Below are positions 18,572-28,310 of a stretch of 64,000 bases of DNA, piece after piece. Location: the NCBI GenBank assembly GCA_007674295.1, contig CM017461.1:62001-126000 (forward strand). The letters run 5' to 3'. Made by a program: the position numbers and the translations under genes. Position 1 is the first letter of the stretch. Every line of letters begins with the position of its first letter. The notes beneath the pieces are model-generated. The model was not told the origin of the DNA. It was given only the letters and a program-made list of their open reading frames with translations, and made no database searches. Origin of the DNA: Antonospora locustae (lineage: Eukaryota; Microsporidia).

Positions 18572-19429
18572 TCATGTCTTCTGGCAGATGCGGTCAACAA
18601 ATATTTTTTTTTCGTAAAAGGAGGTGAATATAACATAATCTTCTTTGATTTCTGCAGCATACACCATAGATGAGGTACATATATTTCTCATCAAGTTCCA
18701 CGACATGTCAAATACTTTTACTCCGTCGTGCACACAGGCTACACATATTTTTTCATCTCCAATACGCATTCTCCACACACTGCCAACATTTTTACTTAGC
18801 ATTCCCTTGTAGTTTCTCACGTCATACGCCTCTATGGTTCCATCGGACAATCCTACGTACAGTAGATCTCCATGTATGTTCAGCATGGTGACAACGCCTT
18901 TCTTTTTCAGCACAGTGCAGCTGTTTCCAAGACGTATGTCTATTCTATACACCTGCCCATCGTCGCCGCCAACATATGCGACCTTTTCTCTTGCGGAAAC
19001 ACACCAAAGAATTTCTCTTGAAATACTATAATTGCTCTGGAGACGCAGCGTACCATCGTATACAACAGCTCTTCCGTCACTTGTAGTGCATATCACTGCA
19101 GCAGACACGCATATGTCGGTATTCATGCTGCTTGTTTCGTGGCACTTCACCACTTCCAGCGTTTTCAATCTCATTAGAGAGACGTCAGACGCATTAGCCA
19201 CAAAGATCATATTTTTGCACTTTGCTATGTTGAATGTCCCAGACGTATCAGTAGATAGCAGCGTGTTTCCACAGGCCAAGTCGATCAGGACTACCTCGCC
19301 TGTTCTAACTCCATCCTGATAACTGTAGCACCCTGCAATCACGTTTTCGTCCACAATCAGCGAATCTACTGGATAATGTGTTTCAAATGCCTTCATCAGG
19401 GATGCCCTTGCGGCAGAGTAATAACGCAT
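18572..19429 (-). CDS. DPH7: WD40 protein, diphthine methyltransferase DPH7-like
   Basis: The 285-residue protein is a beta-propeller without strong WD dipeptides. Diagnostic stretches are YVGGDDGQVYRIDIR, VGSVWRMRIGDEKICVACVHDGVKVFDMSW and a preceding VYDGTLRLQ blade. The GGxVWR..(I/W)...ACxHxGxK(V/I) block is a hallmark of DPH7/WDR85, which acts late in diphthamide synthesis on elongation factor 2. Length is near that of small family members. The start is ATG 19429; upstream in frame there is only a TTG. Confidence 0.72.
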   Translation of the reverse strand: MRYYSAARASLMKAFETHYPVDSLIVDENVIAGCYSYQDGVRTGEVVLIDLACGNTLLSTDTSGTFNIAKCKNMIFVANASDVSLMRLKTLEVVKCHETSSMNTDICVSAAVICTTSDGRAVVYDGTLRLQSNYSISREILWCVSAREKVAYVGGDDGQVYRIDIRLGNSCTVLKKKGVVTMLNIHGDLLYVGLSDGTIEAYDVRNYKGMLSKNVGSVWRMRIGDEKICVACVHDGVKVFDMSWNLMRNICTSSMVYAAEIKEDYVIFTSFYEKKIFVDRICQKT

Positions 19430-19567
19430 TTGGCCCACGGTAAGCAAGATCTGTGCGACTCTAGCGCAATCTCCTACTTAGCGAACCGCTAGATGAACAA
19501 GGACAGGCTACAGAGACTCTTTTAGAATAAATGTATGTCAAGGCAACATCATGCAGGATTTTACTGA

Positions 19568-20473
19568 CTAGCACTCCCAAAGAAGAAAGTATGCATATTC
19601 CTTTGTGCTTTCTATCTCATAGGTCTCTATTCTTTGCTTTCTGCATTGGTTCAGCCTGTGTATCACAAAGTGCTCGTATTTGCTCTGCACTCTAAACTCA
19701 GGCTCAAGGTTTTGTACATACACAAGCAACTCCACGGCCTTGCAGAACTTCATTGACGCAAGCTCGCTTTCAGAATGAAGATTTGACTCCTGTATGTCTC
19801 TTAACATATAGCCCGATGGTGGAACAAAAAAGGTCTTTGTCATCATATGCATCCGCATGATGTCATAGATGTCGCTGCCTCTGCCATCTCTCTTCATGAG
19901 ATCTGTAAGTTTTTGGTGCTGTGTTCTATTCATGGGGAACGTGCGCATTCCGCTGACAACAGCATCATAGGAATTATAATTTCGAAGCTTCTGGAGCTTA
20001 GACGCTAGCTTGTAGAAGTAGCGGAAGTTGCCAAAAGTGTTTAGTTCTTCACACACAAAAGATGTCAACGATTCGTTCTTTGACTTTAATCTGAGAAGCG
20101 TTCTGCACTTTCCGCCGTCATCCTTAGGCCCCTTGTATGTAACAAGCTCAATCGAGCATATACCTCGATAGAGACCAAGGTCAAGGTTTGTCAGTGCTTT
20201 TGCAAGCTTCTGGGGACACATGTGATACAGATTCATCTTCTCAGAAACCTCCATCTTGTGCATAATCTTCTGTGTTGCTGATCTTTTGCACTGTTTCTGA
20301 TACTTCGACACCAAGACAAACACATCTCCTTTGCCAATATCACGTGCATTCTGACATGTCATCTTTGTACTCAGAGACTTTTGAGATACGTTATGCACTT
20401 TGTTTTCAGCAAAAAGTATAGTATCCAGGTAATTTAGAAACTTGTCCAAATTTACATCACACATTTCCTCCAT
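19568..20473 (-). CDS. Ras guanine-nucleotide exchange factor (CDC25-type RasGEF domain)
   Basis: The 301-residue protein consists mostly of a RasGEF catalytic domain. Features are LAKALTNLDLGLYRGICSIELV near residue 90, the NESLTSFVCEELNTFGNFRYFYKLASKLQKLRNYNSYDAVVSGM helices, and TFFVPPSGYMLRDIQESNLH near 215, corresponding to the P-x-x-G/P-x-x-L-x-D segment of the family. No separate N-terminal REM domain is obvious; the first 80 residues may be a remnant. Which small GTPase it serves cannot be told. Confidence 0.75.
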   Translation of the reverse strand: MEEMCDVNLDKFLNYLDTILFAENKVHNVSQKSLSTKMTCQNARDIGKGDVFVLVSKYQKQCKRSATQKIMHKMEVSEKMNLYHMCPQKLAKALTNLDLGLYRGICSIELVTYKGPKDDGGKCRTLLRLKSKNESLTSFVCEELNTFGNFRYFYKLASKLQKLRNYNSYDAVVSGMRTFPMNRTQHQKLTDLMKRDGRGSDIYDIMRMHMMTKTFFVPPSGYMLRDIQESNLHSESELASMKFCKAVELLVYVQNLEPEFRVQSKYEHFVIHRLNQCRKQRIETYEIESTKEYAYFLLWEC

Positions 20474-20724
20474 CTCTGTTGTCTCAACGTTTTTTGAGCT
20501 TAGTGTTTTATTCTCAGTGAAACATCAGCCTGGAACAAAGACAACAGTATAAAAACTCACTCTTAATACGGAAATGTCGTCTTCTGGAATGTATAAACAC
20601 TTATCTGAACTACGATGCAGTATAGGCGTACGCACACTCTTACTGGTGTTTTGCCATAATCCAGCTACAAAAAGCGTAAAAGCTGAGTTATATTATTGGG
20701 CAAACAGATCTTAGTACATAGCCC

Positions 20725-22047
20725 ATGTTTTGGTTTGTAGAGGAGCATATCTCATTTGTGCTATGTGCAGCTTGTGGATGCGTTGTGTTTGTGCCTGAGG
20801 TATGTAGTAACAGCGGGCATGTGTTTCACCGAAAATGCACCTTCGAACATTGTCCCCCGCGCACTGTTCTCAAAAATGCACTCGATCCGCAAAACAGAAA
20901 AGCATGTTTCTCGATGCTCTCCTTTGTGCTTGACTTGAAAAGAGTTGTGAAAAGCCCTGCTATTGTGTATAGTTACATTTTCGAAAGCCATTCCAGAGAG
21001 AATGACAAAGACAGAGCACAGACCATATCTTGTGCTAAATGCCACTGCTGTGGCGAGAATGCACAGTTTTCGTATGTAAAACCGTTTTGCAGGAATTGCA
21101 TTGGAAGAATCGATAAAAACAAATATTGTCCTGTGTGCCTGAAGACTTATGACCCTGAAGACTACGAGGTCGAGATGATGTGCTGCGACTTTTGCCTGAG
21201 ATGGGTACATCTGGAGTGCGACAGCAGCTTTAGTGCTTTCTACCACAAGAAGCCAGGTGTCATAAAGTATATGTGCCCACTATGCATAGAAAACGCAAAA
21301 AGGTGGAGAAGGCTTAGGGCGGACTTTAGAAACAGTGACAAGAACGCAGAAACGTGCAGTACGTCTCTGATTCAGCCTAAAAAGCTCGCGGAAATGAAAG
21401 TCATCTGCACTTACTGCGGCATGGGAAGTGCTAGTGACATTGTTGGCTTTCTAAAGCCTCTGAATGGAACAATACCAACGCAGCTAGCACACACCTGCTG
21501 CAAAAACTACAAGAAAAAAAGGTGTGCTAAGTGCGGGGCAACGGGATGTTCAATCAAATGCTGGAAATGCAGTAGCCACTTTCACCTGAAGTGCGCAGAG
21601 GGTCTTTTTCGCCAGGACAGAAGCACTCCGTTCTGCAACGACCATTTTTGCGTGCAAGCACTTCATCCAGAATACAAGGCGTGGAATCAAGAGAACTGTA
21701 AAGGTCCATTATGCAGGAAAAAGCACAAAGCAATTAACATGCTCAGTAAAGATATTGTGTACAAGCCCCTGCTTTTCACAAAGATTCTTTTCTCAGAAAG
21801 CTCAGTGCACCGGCTAAAGTTTGACGGAAAGAGCTTCTATATAGACGAAGAGCCAGCAGATGTCAGCAGAATCAGAGAAAGGCTTCTTCTCAATGTACAG
21901 AGCAGCGACATATTTCGTGTGCGAAGCAAGGAGTACCAGATGTACAGAAAGATGCTTGTCAAAAATAGAAAGCACGAGGAGTTGCTAAAAGCTCTCCTTC
22001 GAATATACACGGGGAAAACAAGATATGTTTTCGAAAGCAACGCCTAA
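20725..22047 (+). CDS. PHD and extended-PHD chromatin reader
   Basis: The 440-residue protein is very Cys/His-rich. An N-terminal RING/PHD-like cluster (CAACGCVVF...HVFHRKC) is followed by CAKCHCCGE, then a PHD finger YCPVCLKTYDPEDYEVEMMCCDFCLRWVHLECD...MCPLC near residues 140-190. An extended PHD follows: CTYCGMGSASDIVGFLKPL...LAHTCC...RCAKCGATGCSIKCWKCSSHFHLKCAE...FCNDHF at 225-310. PHD plus ePHD is the arrangement of trithorax/MLL and BRPF-type proteins. No SET domain or bromodomain follows. ATG 20725 is preceded by CCC. Confidence 0.8.
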   Translation: MFWFVEEHISFVLCAACGCVVFVPEVCSNSGHVFHRKCTFEHCPPRTVLKNALDPQNRKACFSMLSFVLDLKRVVKSPAIVYSYIFESHSRENDKDRAQTISCAKCHCCGENAQFSYVKPFCRNCIGRIDKNKYCPVCLKTYDPEDYEVEMMCCDFCLRWVHLECDSSFSAFYHKKPGVIKYMCPLCIENAKRWRRLRADFRNSDKNAETCSTSLIQPKKLAEMKVICTYCGMGSASDIVGFLKPLNGTIPTQLAHTCCKNYKKKRCAKCGATGCSIKCWKCSSHFHLKCAEGLFRQDRSTPFCNDHFCVQALHPEYKAWNQENCKGPLCRKKHKAINMLSKDIVYKPLLFTKILFSESSVHRLKFDGKSFYIDEEPADVSRIRERLLLNVQSSDIFRVRSKEYQMYRKMLVKNRKHEELLKALLRIYTGKTRYVFESNA

Positions 22048-22108
22048 TTTTCGGTACACATGTGAATGAGCTTTGCTACACATAAATATTGCAAGTGATT
22101 TGCATAAA

Positions 22109-22267
22109 ATGGCGTCAAGAAAAAGTGGAAAGGCAGGTATAAATTGGATGTCAAGGAAAAAGAGCTACAGTGCCTTTCAAAGACTAGAACTGTCCGACGT
22201 GATAGACAAGGTTCTGAACACTCTAATCCATGACAAGAGAAAAATAAGTCGGCATCAAGAAAAATAG
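22109..22267 (+). CDS. Possible small basic protein (52 residues)
   Basis: A short frame starts at ATG 22109 after an A-rich stretch and ends 22267. The product begins MASRKSGKAGINWMSRKKS and has a helical LELSDVIDKVLNTLI core and a basic end. No family is recognised. It sits in the same orientation between the PHD gene and tRNA-Thr. An opposing minus-strand frame covers the same region, so coding status is uncertain. Confidence 0.35.
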   Translation: MASRKSGKAGINWMSRKKSYSAFQRLELSDVIDKVLNTLIHDKRKISRHQEK

Positions 22268-22449
22268 AAGCTTGTACTTCTGTTCTTGCAGAGTGAGCAT
22301 AACAGGCACGAATGCTATAAATGTTAATCTGAATAAAATCAACAAGCTCTGTTTTCTGTTTTGCACGCATTACGCATGTTCTTGTGCTATTACACTATCC
22401 TTATTGACATGTGCATGCCTCATGATAAGTAGCCTCATAAGCTATATGC

Positions 22450-22521
22450 GGCTTCTTAGCTCAGTGGAAGAGCGTCTTCCTAGTAAGAAGAAGGTCGTGG
22501 GTTCGAACCCCACAGTAGCCA
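22450..22521 (+). tRNA. tRNA-Thr (anticodon AGT)
   Basis: The cloverleaf spans 72 bases. Acceptor GGCTTCT pairs with AGTAGCC except for one T-T mismatch at the fifth pair. The D arm is GCTC-AGTGGAAGA-GCG, the anticodon stem TCTTC/GAAGA encloses CTAGTAA, and the T arm is GTGGG-TTCGAAC-CCCAC. The discriminator is A. The loop centre AGT reads threonine codons. No intron is present. Confidence 0.92.
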
Positions 22522-22646
22522 AAATAAGCTCATGGCCCTGTATAAGGCATTGTGCTCTTCTCTTCCTTCCAAAAAAGGAGGACGTCATTTTCTAGAAAAA
22601 CACAAAGTTTCTTTAGATAAAAACAAGTAAATGTTTTCATCCTTTC

Positions 22647-23381
22647 ATGGCCATGCAGAAGCGCAAGCAGGAGTCGGAGAAAAGAAAGCGGCTTAAAGCA
22701 GACGCAGGTGCAAACCATGCGACTGCACCTGTGGAAAGCAGAGAACTAGTTCCCAGAGAGAGTGCGTATGGTGGTGGCAGAAGCAGACAGGTTGTAGTCA
22801 ACATTGCTGATACAAGCCAGGGAACAAACACTTCGTCCTCAGGAAACACACTCGCCTCTAGCTCGAGAAGATCTGGATTTTATCTTATTATCAACATAAC
22901 TGACATGCAGCTCAACAGGACAGAGGTTTCTGGTCATGTGCCCGAGGAACAAGAGCAGAGTGTGCATGGTGGTGAAGAGGGCAGTACTGTTCCGCTGAGC
23001 AGTTTGATTGAAAGCCTGTTTGGCTCCATATTTCTCATCAGGCGGCAAGAAAACACACAAGAAGATACAAATGGGCAGGAAGATGACAGAAACGTGCAAT
23101 ATGACATCAGAGACATAATTGTTGGTATATTTAGCGCATTGAGCGGAAGCTCAAAAACTTTTAAGAGAACAGTTAAAAGAAGAGACCTAGAGAAGATACC
23201 AACTGTGAGGTGCTGCTCTGACGAAAAGAACGTCTGCTCGATCTGCCTTTCTGTATTTGCCAGAGACGATGAGCTCAGACTCCTGAGGTGCAAGCACATG
23301 TTTCACAGCAACTGTGTGGATCCCTGGCTTCTGCACTCGTCAGATACATGCCCAATGTGCAGAGAGTCTGTTCTGCTCTGA
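22647..23381 (+). CDS. RING-H2 finger E3 ubiquitin ligase
   Basis: The 244-residue protein ends in a RING-H2 finger, CSICLSVFARDDELRLLRCKHMFHSNCVDPWLLHSSDTCPMC, at about residues 194-238, with the C3H2C3 spacing and the Pro-Trp pair used for E2 binding. Upstream residues are low-complexity, Ser/Arg/Glu-rich and polar, with no clear membrane span. The substrate is unknown. Confidence 0.85.
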   Translation: MAMQKRKQESEKRKRLKADAGANHATAPVESRELVPRESAYGGGRSRQVVVNIADTSQGTNTSSSGNTLASSSRRSGFYLIINITDMQLNRTEVSGHVPEEQEQSVHGGEEGSTVPLSSLIESLFGSIFLIRRQENTQEDTNGQEDDRNVQYDIRDIIVGIFSALSGSSKTFKRTVKRRDLEKIPTVRCCSDEKNVCSICLSVFARDDELRLLRCKHMFHSNCVDPWLLHSSDTCPMCRESVLL

Positions 23382-23610
23382 TCATGTCACACCTATTTCC
23401 AGCAGCCGGTGAGACTGTTTGCGCGCATTCTTGTGCACAGAGACTTGTGAAAAAGACTCATACATTGCATAGCACTACAAGACTTATGGTTTCTGTTACT
23501 CGTCTAACACATAATAAACTTTAATATGTTTTCTGATTGTAATATGTAGTATACTACTTTGCGTGAATGCAGAAAGAAATGGAAGCACACTCTCAAGCAA
23601 GGAAAGCCAC

Positions 23611-24486
23611 CTAGCTATACTCCCGGGCTCCACAATTCTTGACTATCCATGCATGCCTTGGAACCATCTCGATCTTCATTCTCTTCTCTGAATTTACAAC
23701 AAGAAGGCTTGATATAAAGTTCCTTGCATCTTCGCTAATGTACTCGGGTATGCTGTATGATAGTGTCTTGACCTTTTCATATGTCTCTCGAGGACTCCGT
23801 GCCTTTGACTCAAATGGAGGGTTTCCAACAAGAAACTCATAGCACAAAATGCCCAGACACCACATGTCAAGGCTCTTGTCGTGGTTGAACTTTGTATACA
23901 TCTCTGGAGCAAGGTATTCCAGAGTTCCACAGTATGTGTATCGCTTCTTGTCTATGTTACGCACTGCCCATCCCAGGTCTGCAATCTTTACCTTGTTATC
24001 GCATCCCATCAACATGTTCTCAGGCTTGAGGTCACGGTGTATGACGTTTAGCCCGTGCATGTGTGACAGCGCATTACTCACTTGGAGAATGTAGTCAGCA
24101 GCAATCTTTTCGCTAAAACGCCCCGACATGGTAAGTATTCTGAAGAACTCCCCATTTCCTGCATACTCTAAAACCAGATAGACACAGTTCATGTCGTAGA
24201 AGTACCCGTACATTCTGATTATGTTTTCAGAACGCAGATGTGAGTGAATCTCAATTTCACGGCGCAGTTGCCGCGTGTTCTCACAGCCGCGAATGTCAGA
24301 TTTTTTGATTATCTTAAGCGCCACAATGTATCCTCTTTCCTTTTCACGCGCAAGCCACACTTGCCCAAACTTGCCCTTTCCCAATGGCCTTCCAAGATCA
24401 AAGTCGTCTATTGTCCAGTTCTTGCTCATAAGGGGCCTGGCTTTGTTTAGCATAGTCTTGCTTGCCGCCATGAATGTACGCCTCAT
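23611..24486 (-). CDS. IPL1: Aurora/IPL1 kinase with DLG in place of DFG
   Basis: Aurora kinases control chromosome bi-orientation. The 291-residue protein is almost only a kinase domain: glycine loop LGKGKFGQVWLA, VALKII, catalytic HRDLKPENML, IADLGWAV and the activation loop ending TYCGTLEYLAPEM. The G-W-x-V after the metal motif and the C-G-T-L-(D/E)-Y-L-x-P-E-M sequence are Aurora signatures. The usual DFG is DLG here, conservative but unusual for the family. The N-terminal extension is only about 25 residues. It lies 12 bases downstream of VPS74 on the same strand. Confidence 0.9.
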   Translation of the reverse strand: MRRTFMAASKTMLNKARPLMSKNWTIDDFDLGRPLGKGKFGQVWLAREKERGYIVALKIIKKSDIRGCENTRQLRREIEIHSHLRSENIIRMYGYFYDMNCVYLVLEYAGNGEFFRILTMSGRFSEKIAADYILQVSNALSHMHGLNVIHRDLKPENMLMGCDNKVKIADLGWAVRNIDKKRYTYCGTLEYLAPEMYTKFNHDKSLDMWCLGILCYEFLVGNPPFESKARSPRETYEKVKTLSYSIPEYISEDARNFISSLLVVNSEKRMKIEMVPRHAWIVKNCGAREYS

Positions 24487-24498
24487 ACTTCTGCCAAG

Positions 24499-25212
24499 TC
24501 ACTTAGACAACAAAGCCTTGAGCATCAGGGCAACCATGTCTTCCCGCGTGCATTCTCTTCGGTAATAGTTCTTGTAGAGAGAAACTATATTCTCCGCGTT
24601 TTCCATGCAGACGTCCTGCTTTGTCTTCGTCAGCGAGGCAAGAACAGGTGCCAGTCCCTTGCAGAAGTGCAGACAACACACAATGATGTCCATTCTCATG
24701 CTCTTTTCTCTCTTCGTGCTTAGGTAGTCAATAAGATCGCATACAACCCTATTTCTTGTGTCGTTATCTATTATAGTTGCAGCCATGCCGTATATCCTGT
24801 GATTAAACACAAGAATCTTCTTTTCGCTGAGTCTCTTGTATATTTTGGCGCGCACCTTTTTTATCTGGTATCTGTGCTTTGCGCTGAAACTTTCGCCATT
24901 AAGAATATCCAACCACTTCTGTACTGTGCAGTTAGCCTGTTTTATATATTCTAATGCTTTTCCTGACATGTAGTCCTCTACTTCGCTGGACCTGACAAAA
25001 ACAGTATTGTTGGGCCCTTGTGTTATAGCGTTTTGAACAATCAGCTCTCCCAAAATAGTAGCGCGTAGACAGATGGACAGCGGGTCAGGTACAAATGCCG
25101 GTGTTGAGCGTGTACCAACGAGAATCACAAGCCTCTCGTACATGTAAAGATTGTTTTTTTCCCTTGCATTGTCGTTGACGAAACTGCGCTTTCTTGTCAC
25201 CGATTCCTCCAT
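24499..25212 (-). CDS. VPS74: Golgi PI4P-binding protein VPS74/GOLPH3
   Basis: GOLPH3 proteins bind PI4P and Golgi glycosyltransferases to keep them in the Golgi. The 237-residue protein shows the family order: LYMYERLVILVG, SICLRATILGELIVQNAI, ALEYIKQANCTVQKWLDILNGESFSAKHRYQIKKVRAKIYKRLSEKKIL, and a helical end. The beta-hairpin for membrane insertion lies around FVRSSEVEDYMSGKA. A CCC run directly precedes the start. Length is shorter than human GOLPH3 (298). Confidence 0.88.
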   Translation of the reverse strand: MEESVTRKRSFVNDNAREKNNLYMYERLVILVGTRSTPAFVPDPLSICLRATILGELIVQNAITQGPNNTVFVRSSEVEDYMSGKALEYIKQANCTVQKWLDILNGESFSAKHRYQIKKVRAKIYKRLSEKKILVFNHRIYGMAATIIDNDTRNRVVCDLIDYLSTKREKSMRMDIIVCCLHFCKGLAPVLASLTKTKQDVCMENAENIVSLYKNYYRRECTREDMVALMLKALLSK

Positions 25213-25363
25213 ATGGGCTACTCAAAATACTCACATACTTTCAAAACGCGCCCCAGTCTCTGCGTGTTGAAAACGTTTCTAGAGACTGTGAGTCGAGAAA
25301 TGACATCTAAGTAAGTAGATTACACAAAACAGGTTGTAATTGGTCTGAAATAGTATCTCCGAT

Positions 25364-27970
25364 CTACCAGATACCGTATACTACAACGGCAGCTCCATTA
25401 AGATGCCTCAGTCTGCAGACGCTTCTGTCTATTTCGCCCCTCTCTAAAACACATCTGGCAATCTCGTCCAGGTCATGATCGGTTACGTCCCACAGGCACC
25501 CCAAAAGAAACACGCAGTTCTTCAGATAGCTACAAATTGCTCCCTGTAGATTGAAGTTGGAGCACCACAACGTCCTAGCACTGCTGCACCCAAAGAGTCC
25601 CATGTGCTTGTTTCTGCACCCTCTCAAATAGCGGCTTCCGTTTCCGTGCCCGAAGTACAAAAGTGTCTCTATTGATCTTGCTTTATCGAGCTCCTCTGCA
25701 TTTGGAAGACGTCCAGCAACTCCCGGAATGCAAGAAAGTAGAGGCTTCAGTCGAATGCGGCTTTTCTCAAGATTCCCAAGGAGATCCAGAAGATAAAACA
25801 TGCCGGCTGTCCCGGCTTGAATTGATATTGGAAGTGCTCTAGTGCTAACCGTTGCGCTGATGCTCCTCTTAACAGTGCAACTTCCACAAGTACAGCTCAA
25901 ATCAGTGCTGTTCTTTTTTGTCTTTATTCTGACACTATGTCCTATGGTGGATGCAGACATGACTGTAGTGTCTTGTGAGCTGCTACTATACAGAAAAGAC
26001 AAGCTAGGTATTCGAAATACGCGCTTGCCACTAAATGCATTACAGGCCTCAAAAGGGAAATTATGCAACTGTGCATCAACAAGAAGGGCATTGCACTCTG
26101 AAGGGATGATATCCACACACAGATCCGCAAGCATACCTCCAAGCTTGTCATCAAGATCGTGTCTTTTTTCCCACCAGTCTTTTGCATCTTTTCTTGTAGA
26201 CACATTTTGCTTGAGCGTTTCCTTGGACTTTCTGAGAATGTCTGCTAGTTCGCAAAGAGTTGCATCAAAACGGGGAACTGTGGTGAATCTACAGCACGGA
26301 TACTCGTTTACAAACAGAGTGCCCTCGATCATGTAGAACGAGAATACTTTTGTTTCTGGAGGAATCATAGACAACAGATGCATGTACAATGCTGATTCTT
26401 CTAAACCCGCACATATATCTGCATGGTCTGGGAGGTCTTTCTTTTTACTTGTTCTTTCATACACGCACCTCGCAGCAGTTGTAGATTTCGCAAAAATAGA
26501 CGGATTTATACTGGCTTCATGCTTGAGCTCTCTCAAAATAGACCTTTCGTTTCTCATCAGAATGTTCAGGACCAGCTTTCTGTCTAGAAATCTCCTGCCT
26601 TTCAAAAGCCTCAGGAAAAACAGGTCAACTTCCCTACCACATGGCTGGCTTTCCATACCATGACTTCTGTTATTTGAGTGAACAAGCTCTCTTGCATTCT
26701 TACACCAGAAATAACGTGCTAGCACCATGTCTTTTATTGTATCGAAATTCTTCGCAAAAAGTCCTCCTGCGAACTCAATCTCCCTAATCCAAACATCAAG
26801 GCCTGGTGGCCTGCCAGCACTTGCAATAAAGTCCACAAGTCTCTTTCTCTGTAAAAATGCATCACTGTTGCTTATGTTTATTGCTCGTACAATGTAGTAA
26901 CAGAGTTCTGTGTAGTCACCTAGATACAGGTGGCAGAATGATATAAGGTTGTATACATGGAGCTTTATTGCTACAATGTGCTCCTCTATGTCTGTGTTTT
27001 GTGCGTTCTGTACTTTTTTTTTTTCAATGCCTTCGTGTATGTATGGTGATGTGTCTTTGGGCCTTTTTGAACATACATTTACTTCACATTCTACATCTGC
27101 ATCCATTGCTTTCAGATTTAACAATATAGCCTTCAGGCAGTCTTTTGCATTTCTGTACTCTTCAATGCATATTAGGTAATATGAGAAAAGAAACTGCTGT
27201 GCAAACGAGGTACCGCAGGAATCACTCATCTCTATTGGAGCACGTGCCATGTACCTTGCCAGTAGACATTCTACACAGACACATGGACACGAACCCTCGT
27301 CTCTACTTGTCCTGCATTTGGCTTTGCCAGCATCCACAGCGAGAGAATCTGAATCCATTTGTCTGTCAAGCAGCTTAACTTCAACGCTTGCAGAATAGCG
27401 GGGAAGCACAGGATTCCAGCAGGTCTCTCCCAGAAAGTAATCCTGTGTGAAGAACCGCGCTACATCAAAGATATCTTCATATGGCAGCCCTGATGCATCT
27501 GCGATCTTTTTCTTTAGATTTAAACGTGCTGCACGCCGCTTTGCTATTTTTTTTCTAAACTTGCCATCGACCATCCCAAACCTTTCGTCGCAGTCCTTGT
27601 TCCAAATGTTGTTCAGTACCGAATAGGATAGAACAACCTCGCATGCCTCTACACACTGAGAGCTTCTTGCGTTCTGGATTCTCGTCTTCATAACAGCCAT
27701 TATTCTAGAAAACTGGTGGGGTGACCTCTCTGCAAGGCTTAGCATGATCTTGTCTATCGTGAAGGGCGCACATGGTAGATGCTCCTCTATTGGTATCAGC
27801 TTGCACACCAGACTCACTGTTTCTGGAATCAAGCTGCAAAGGGGATCTCGAAGCACAGAGTTTATGTGTTCCAGAATTCTGGAGAGGTTTTTGAACGTGG
27901 GGTTTGCAATGAGATCATCCTCGTCTGCAAGCACATGGACTCTGGAAGAGCTGCTTTTGTCGCTGTCCAT
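25364..27970 (-). CDS. ESP1: Separase (peptidase C50)
   Basis: Separase cleaves cohesin at anaphase onset. The 868-residue protein has a long helical N-terminal part and a C-terminal caspase-like protease. The catalytic histidine lies in LLYFGHGNGSRYLRG, and the catalytic cysteine in MGLFGCSSARTLW, followed by the conserved NCVFLLGCLWDVTDHDLD block. Upstream, SECNALLVDAQLHNFPFEACNAF is the pseudo-caspase segment. It is about half the length of yeast Esp1 (1630). The frame is open to 28342, but that would overlap the divergent DUF167 gene; ATG 27970 has CCC about 20 bases upstream. Confidence 0.93.
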   Translation of the reverse strand: MDSDKSSSSRVHVLADEDDLIANPTFKNLSRILEHINSVLRDPLCSLIPETVSLVCKLIPIEEHLPCAPFTIDKIMLSLAERSPHQFSRIMAVMKTRIQNARSSQCVEACEVVLSYSVLNNIWNKDCDERFGMVDGKFRKKIAKRRAARLNLKKKIADASGLPYEDIFDVARFFTQDYFLGETCWNPVLPRYSASVEVKLLDRQMDSDSLAVDAGKAKCRTSRDEGSCPCVCVECLLARYMARAPIEMSDSCGTSFAQQFLFSYYLICIEEYRNAKDCLKAILLNLKAMDADVECEVNVCSKRPKDTSPYIHEGIEKKKVQNAQNTDIEEHIVAIKLHVYNLISFCHLYLGDYTELCYYIVRAINISNSDAFLQRKRLVDFIASAGRPPGLDVWIREIEFAGGLFAKNFDTIKDMVLARYFWCKNARELVHSNNRSHGMESQPCGREVDLFFLRLLKGRRFLDRKLVLNILMRNERSILRELKHEASINPSIFAKSTTAARCVYERTSKKKDLPDHADICAGLEESALYMHLLSMIPPETKVFSFYMIEGTLFVNEYPCCRFTTVPRFDATLCELADILRKSKETLKQNVSTRKDAKDWWEKRHDLDDKLGGMLADLCVDIIPSECNALLVDAQLHNFPFEACNAFSGKRVFRIPSLSFLYSSSSQDTTVMSASTIGHSVRIKTKKNSTDLSCTCGSCTVKRSISATVSTRALPISIQAGTAGMFYLLDLLGNLEKSRIRLKPLLSCIPGVAGRLPNAEELDKARSIETLLYFGHGNGSRYLRGCRNKHMGLFGCSSARTLWCSNFNLQGAICSYLKNCVFLLGCLWDVTDHDLDEIARCVLERGEIDRSVCRLRHLNGAAVVVYGIW

Positions 27971-28025
27971 TTGTGTGCTATAAGGGTGTGCAAATAATAC
28001 GGCACAAGAGAGGGCCTTAGAAACC

Positions 28026-28310
28026 ATGAAGGAGACTGCTACTCTTGACATAAGAGTTCGTACATGCTCCAACCGAAATGCTGTCTCAAAGGTTGAGCAT
28101 GAGACTGTATACATAAGCATAAAGGCCCCCGCGAAAAACAACAAGGCCAATATAGAGCTGATGAAATACCTTGGCAAACTGCTAGGTGTTGGACAGGAAA
28201 ACATAAGAATTCTCAGGGGTGCGTCTTCATCCAGCAAGGTGATTCTGATTGAGGGAATGTCCAACAAGAGTGCCATTATAGAAAAACTAGGCAGCAAGAC
28301 TGAAAGATAA
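28026..28310 (+). CDS. DUF167/YggU family protein
   Basis: The 94-residue protein matches the small DUF167 (UPF0235, YggU, human C15orf40) family: YISIKAPAKNNKANIELMKYLGKLLGV, then ENIRILRGASSSSKVILIEG. The APAxxGKAN-like loop and the I-R-I-L-x-G-xxSxxK element are the family core. The biochemical role is not established. It is divergent from separase by 55 bases. Confidence 0.82.
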   Translation: MKETATLDIRVRTCSNRNAVSKVEHETVYISIKAPAKNNKANIELMKYLGKLLGVGQENIRILRGASSSSKVILIEGMSNKSAIIEKLGSKTER

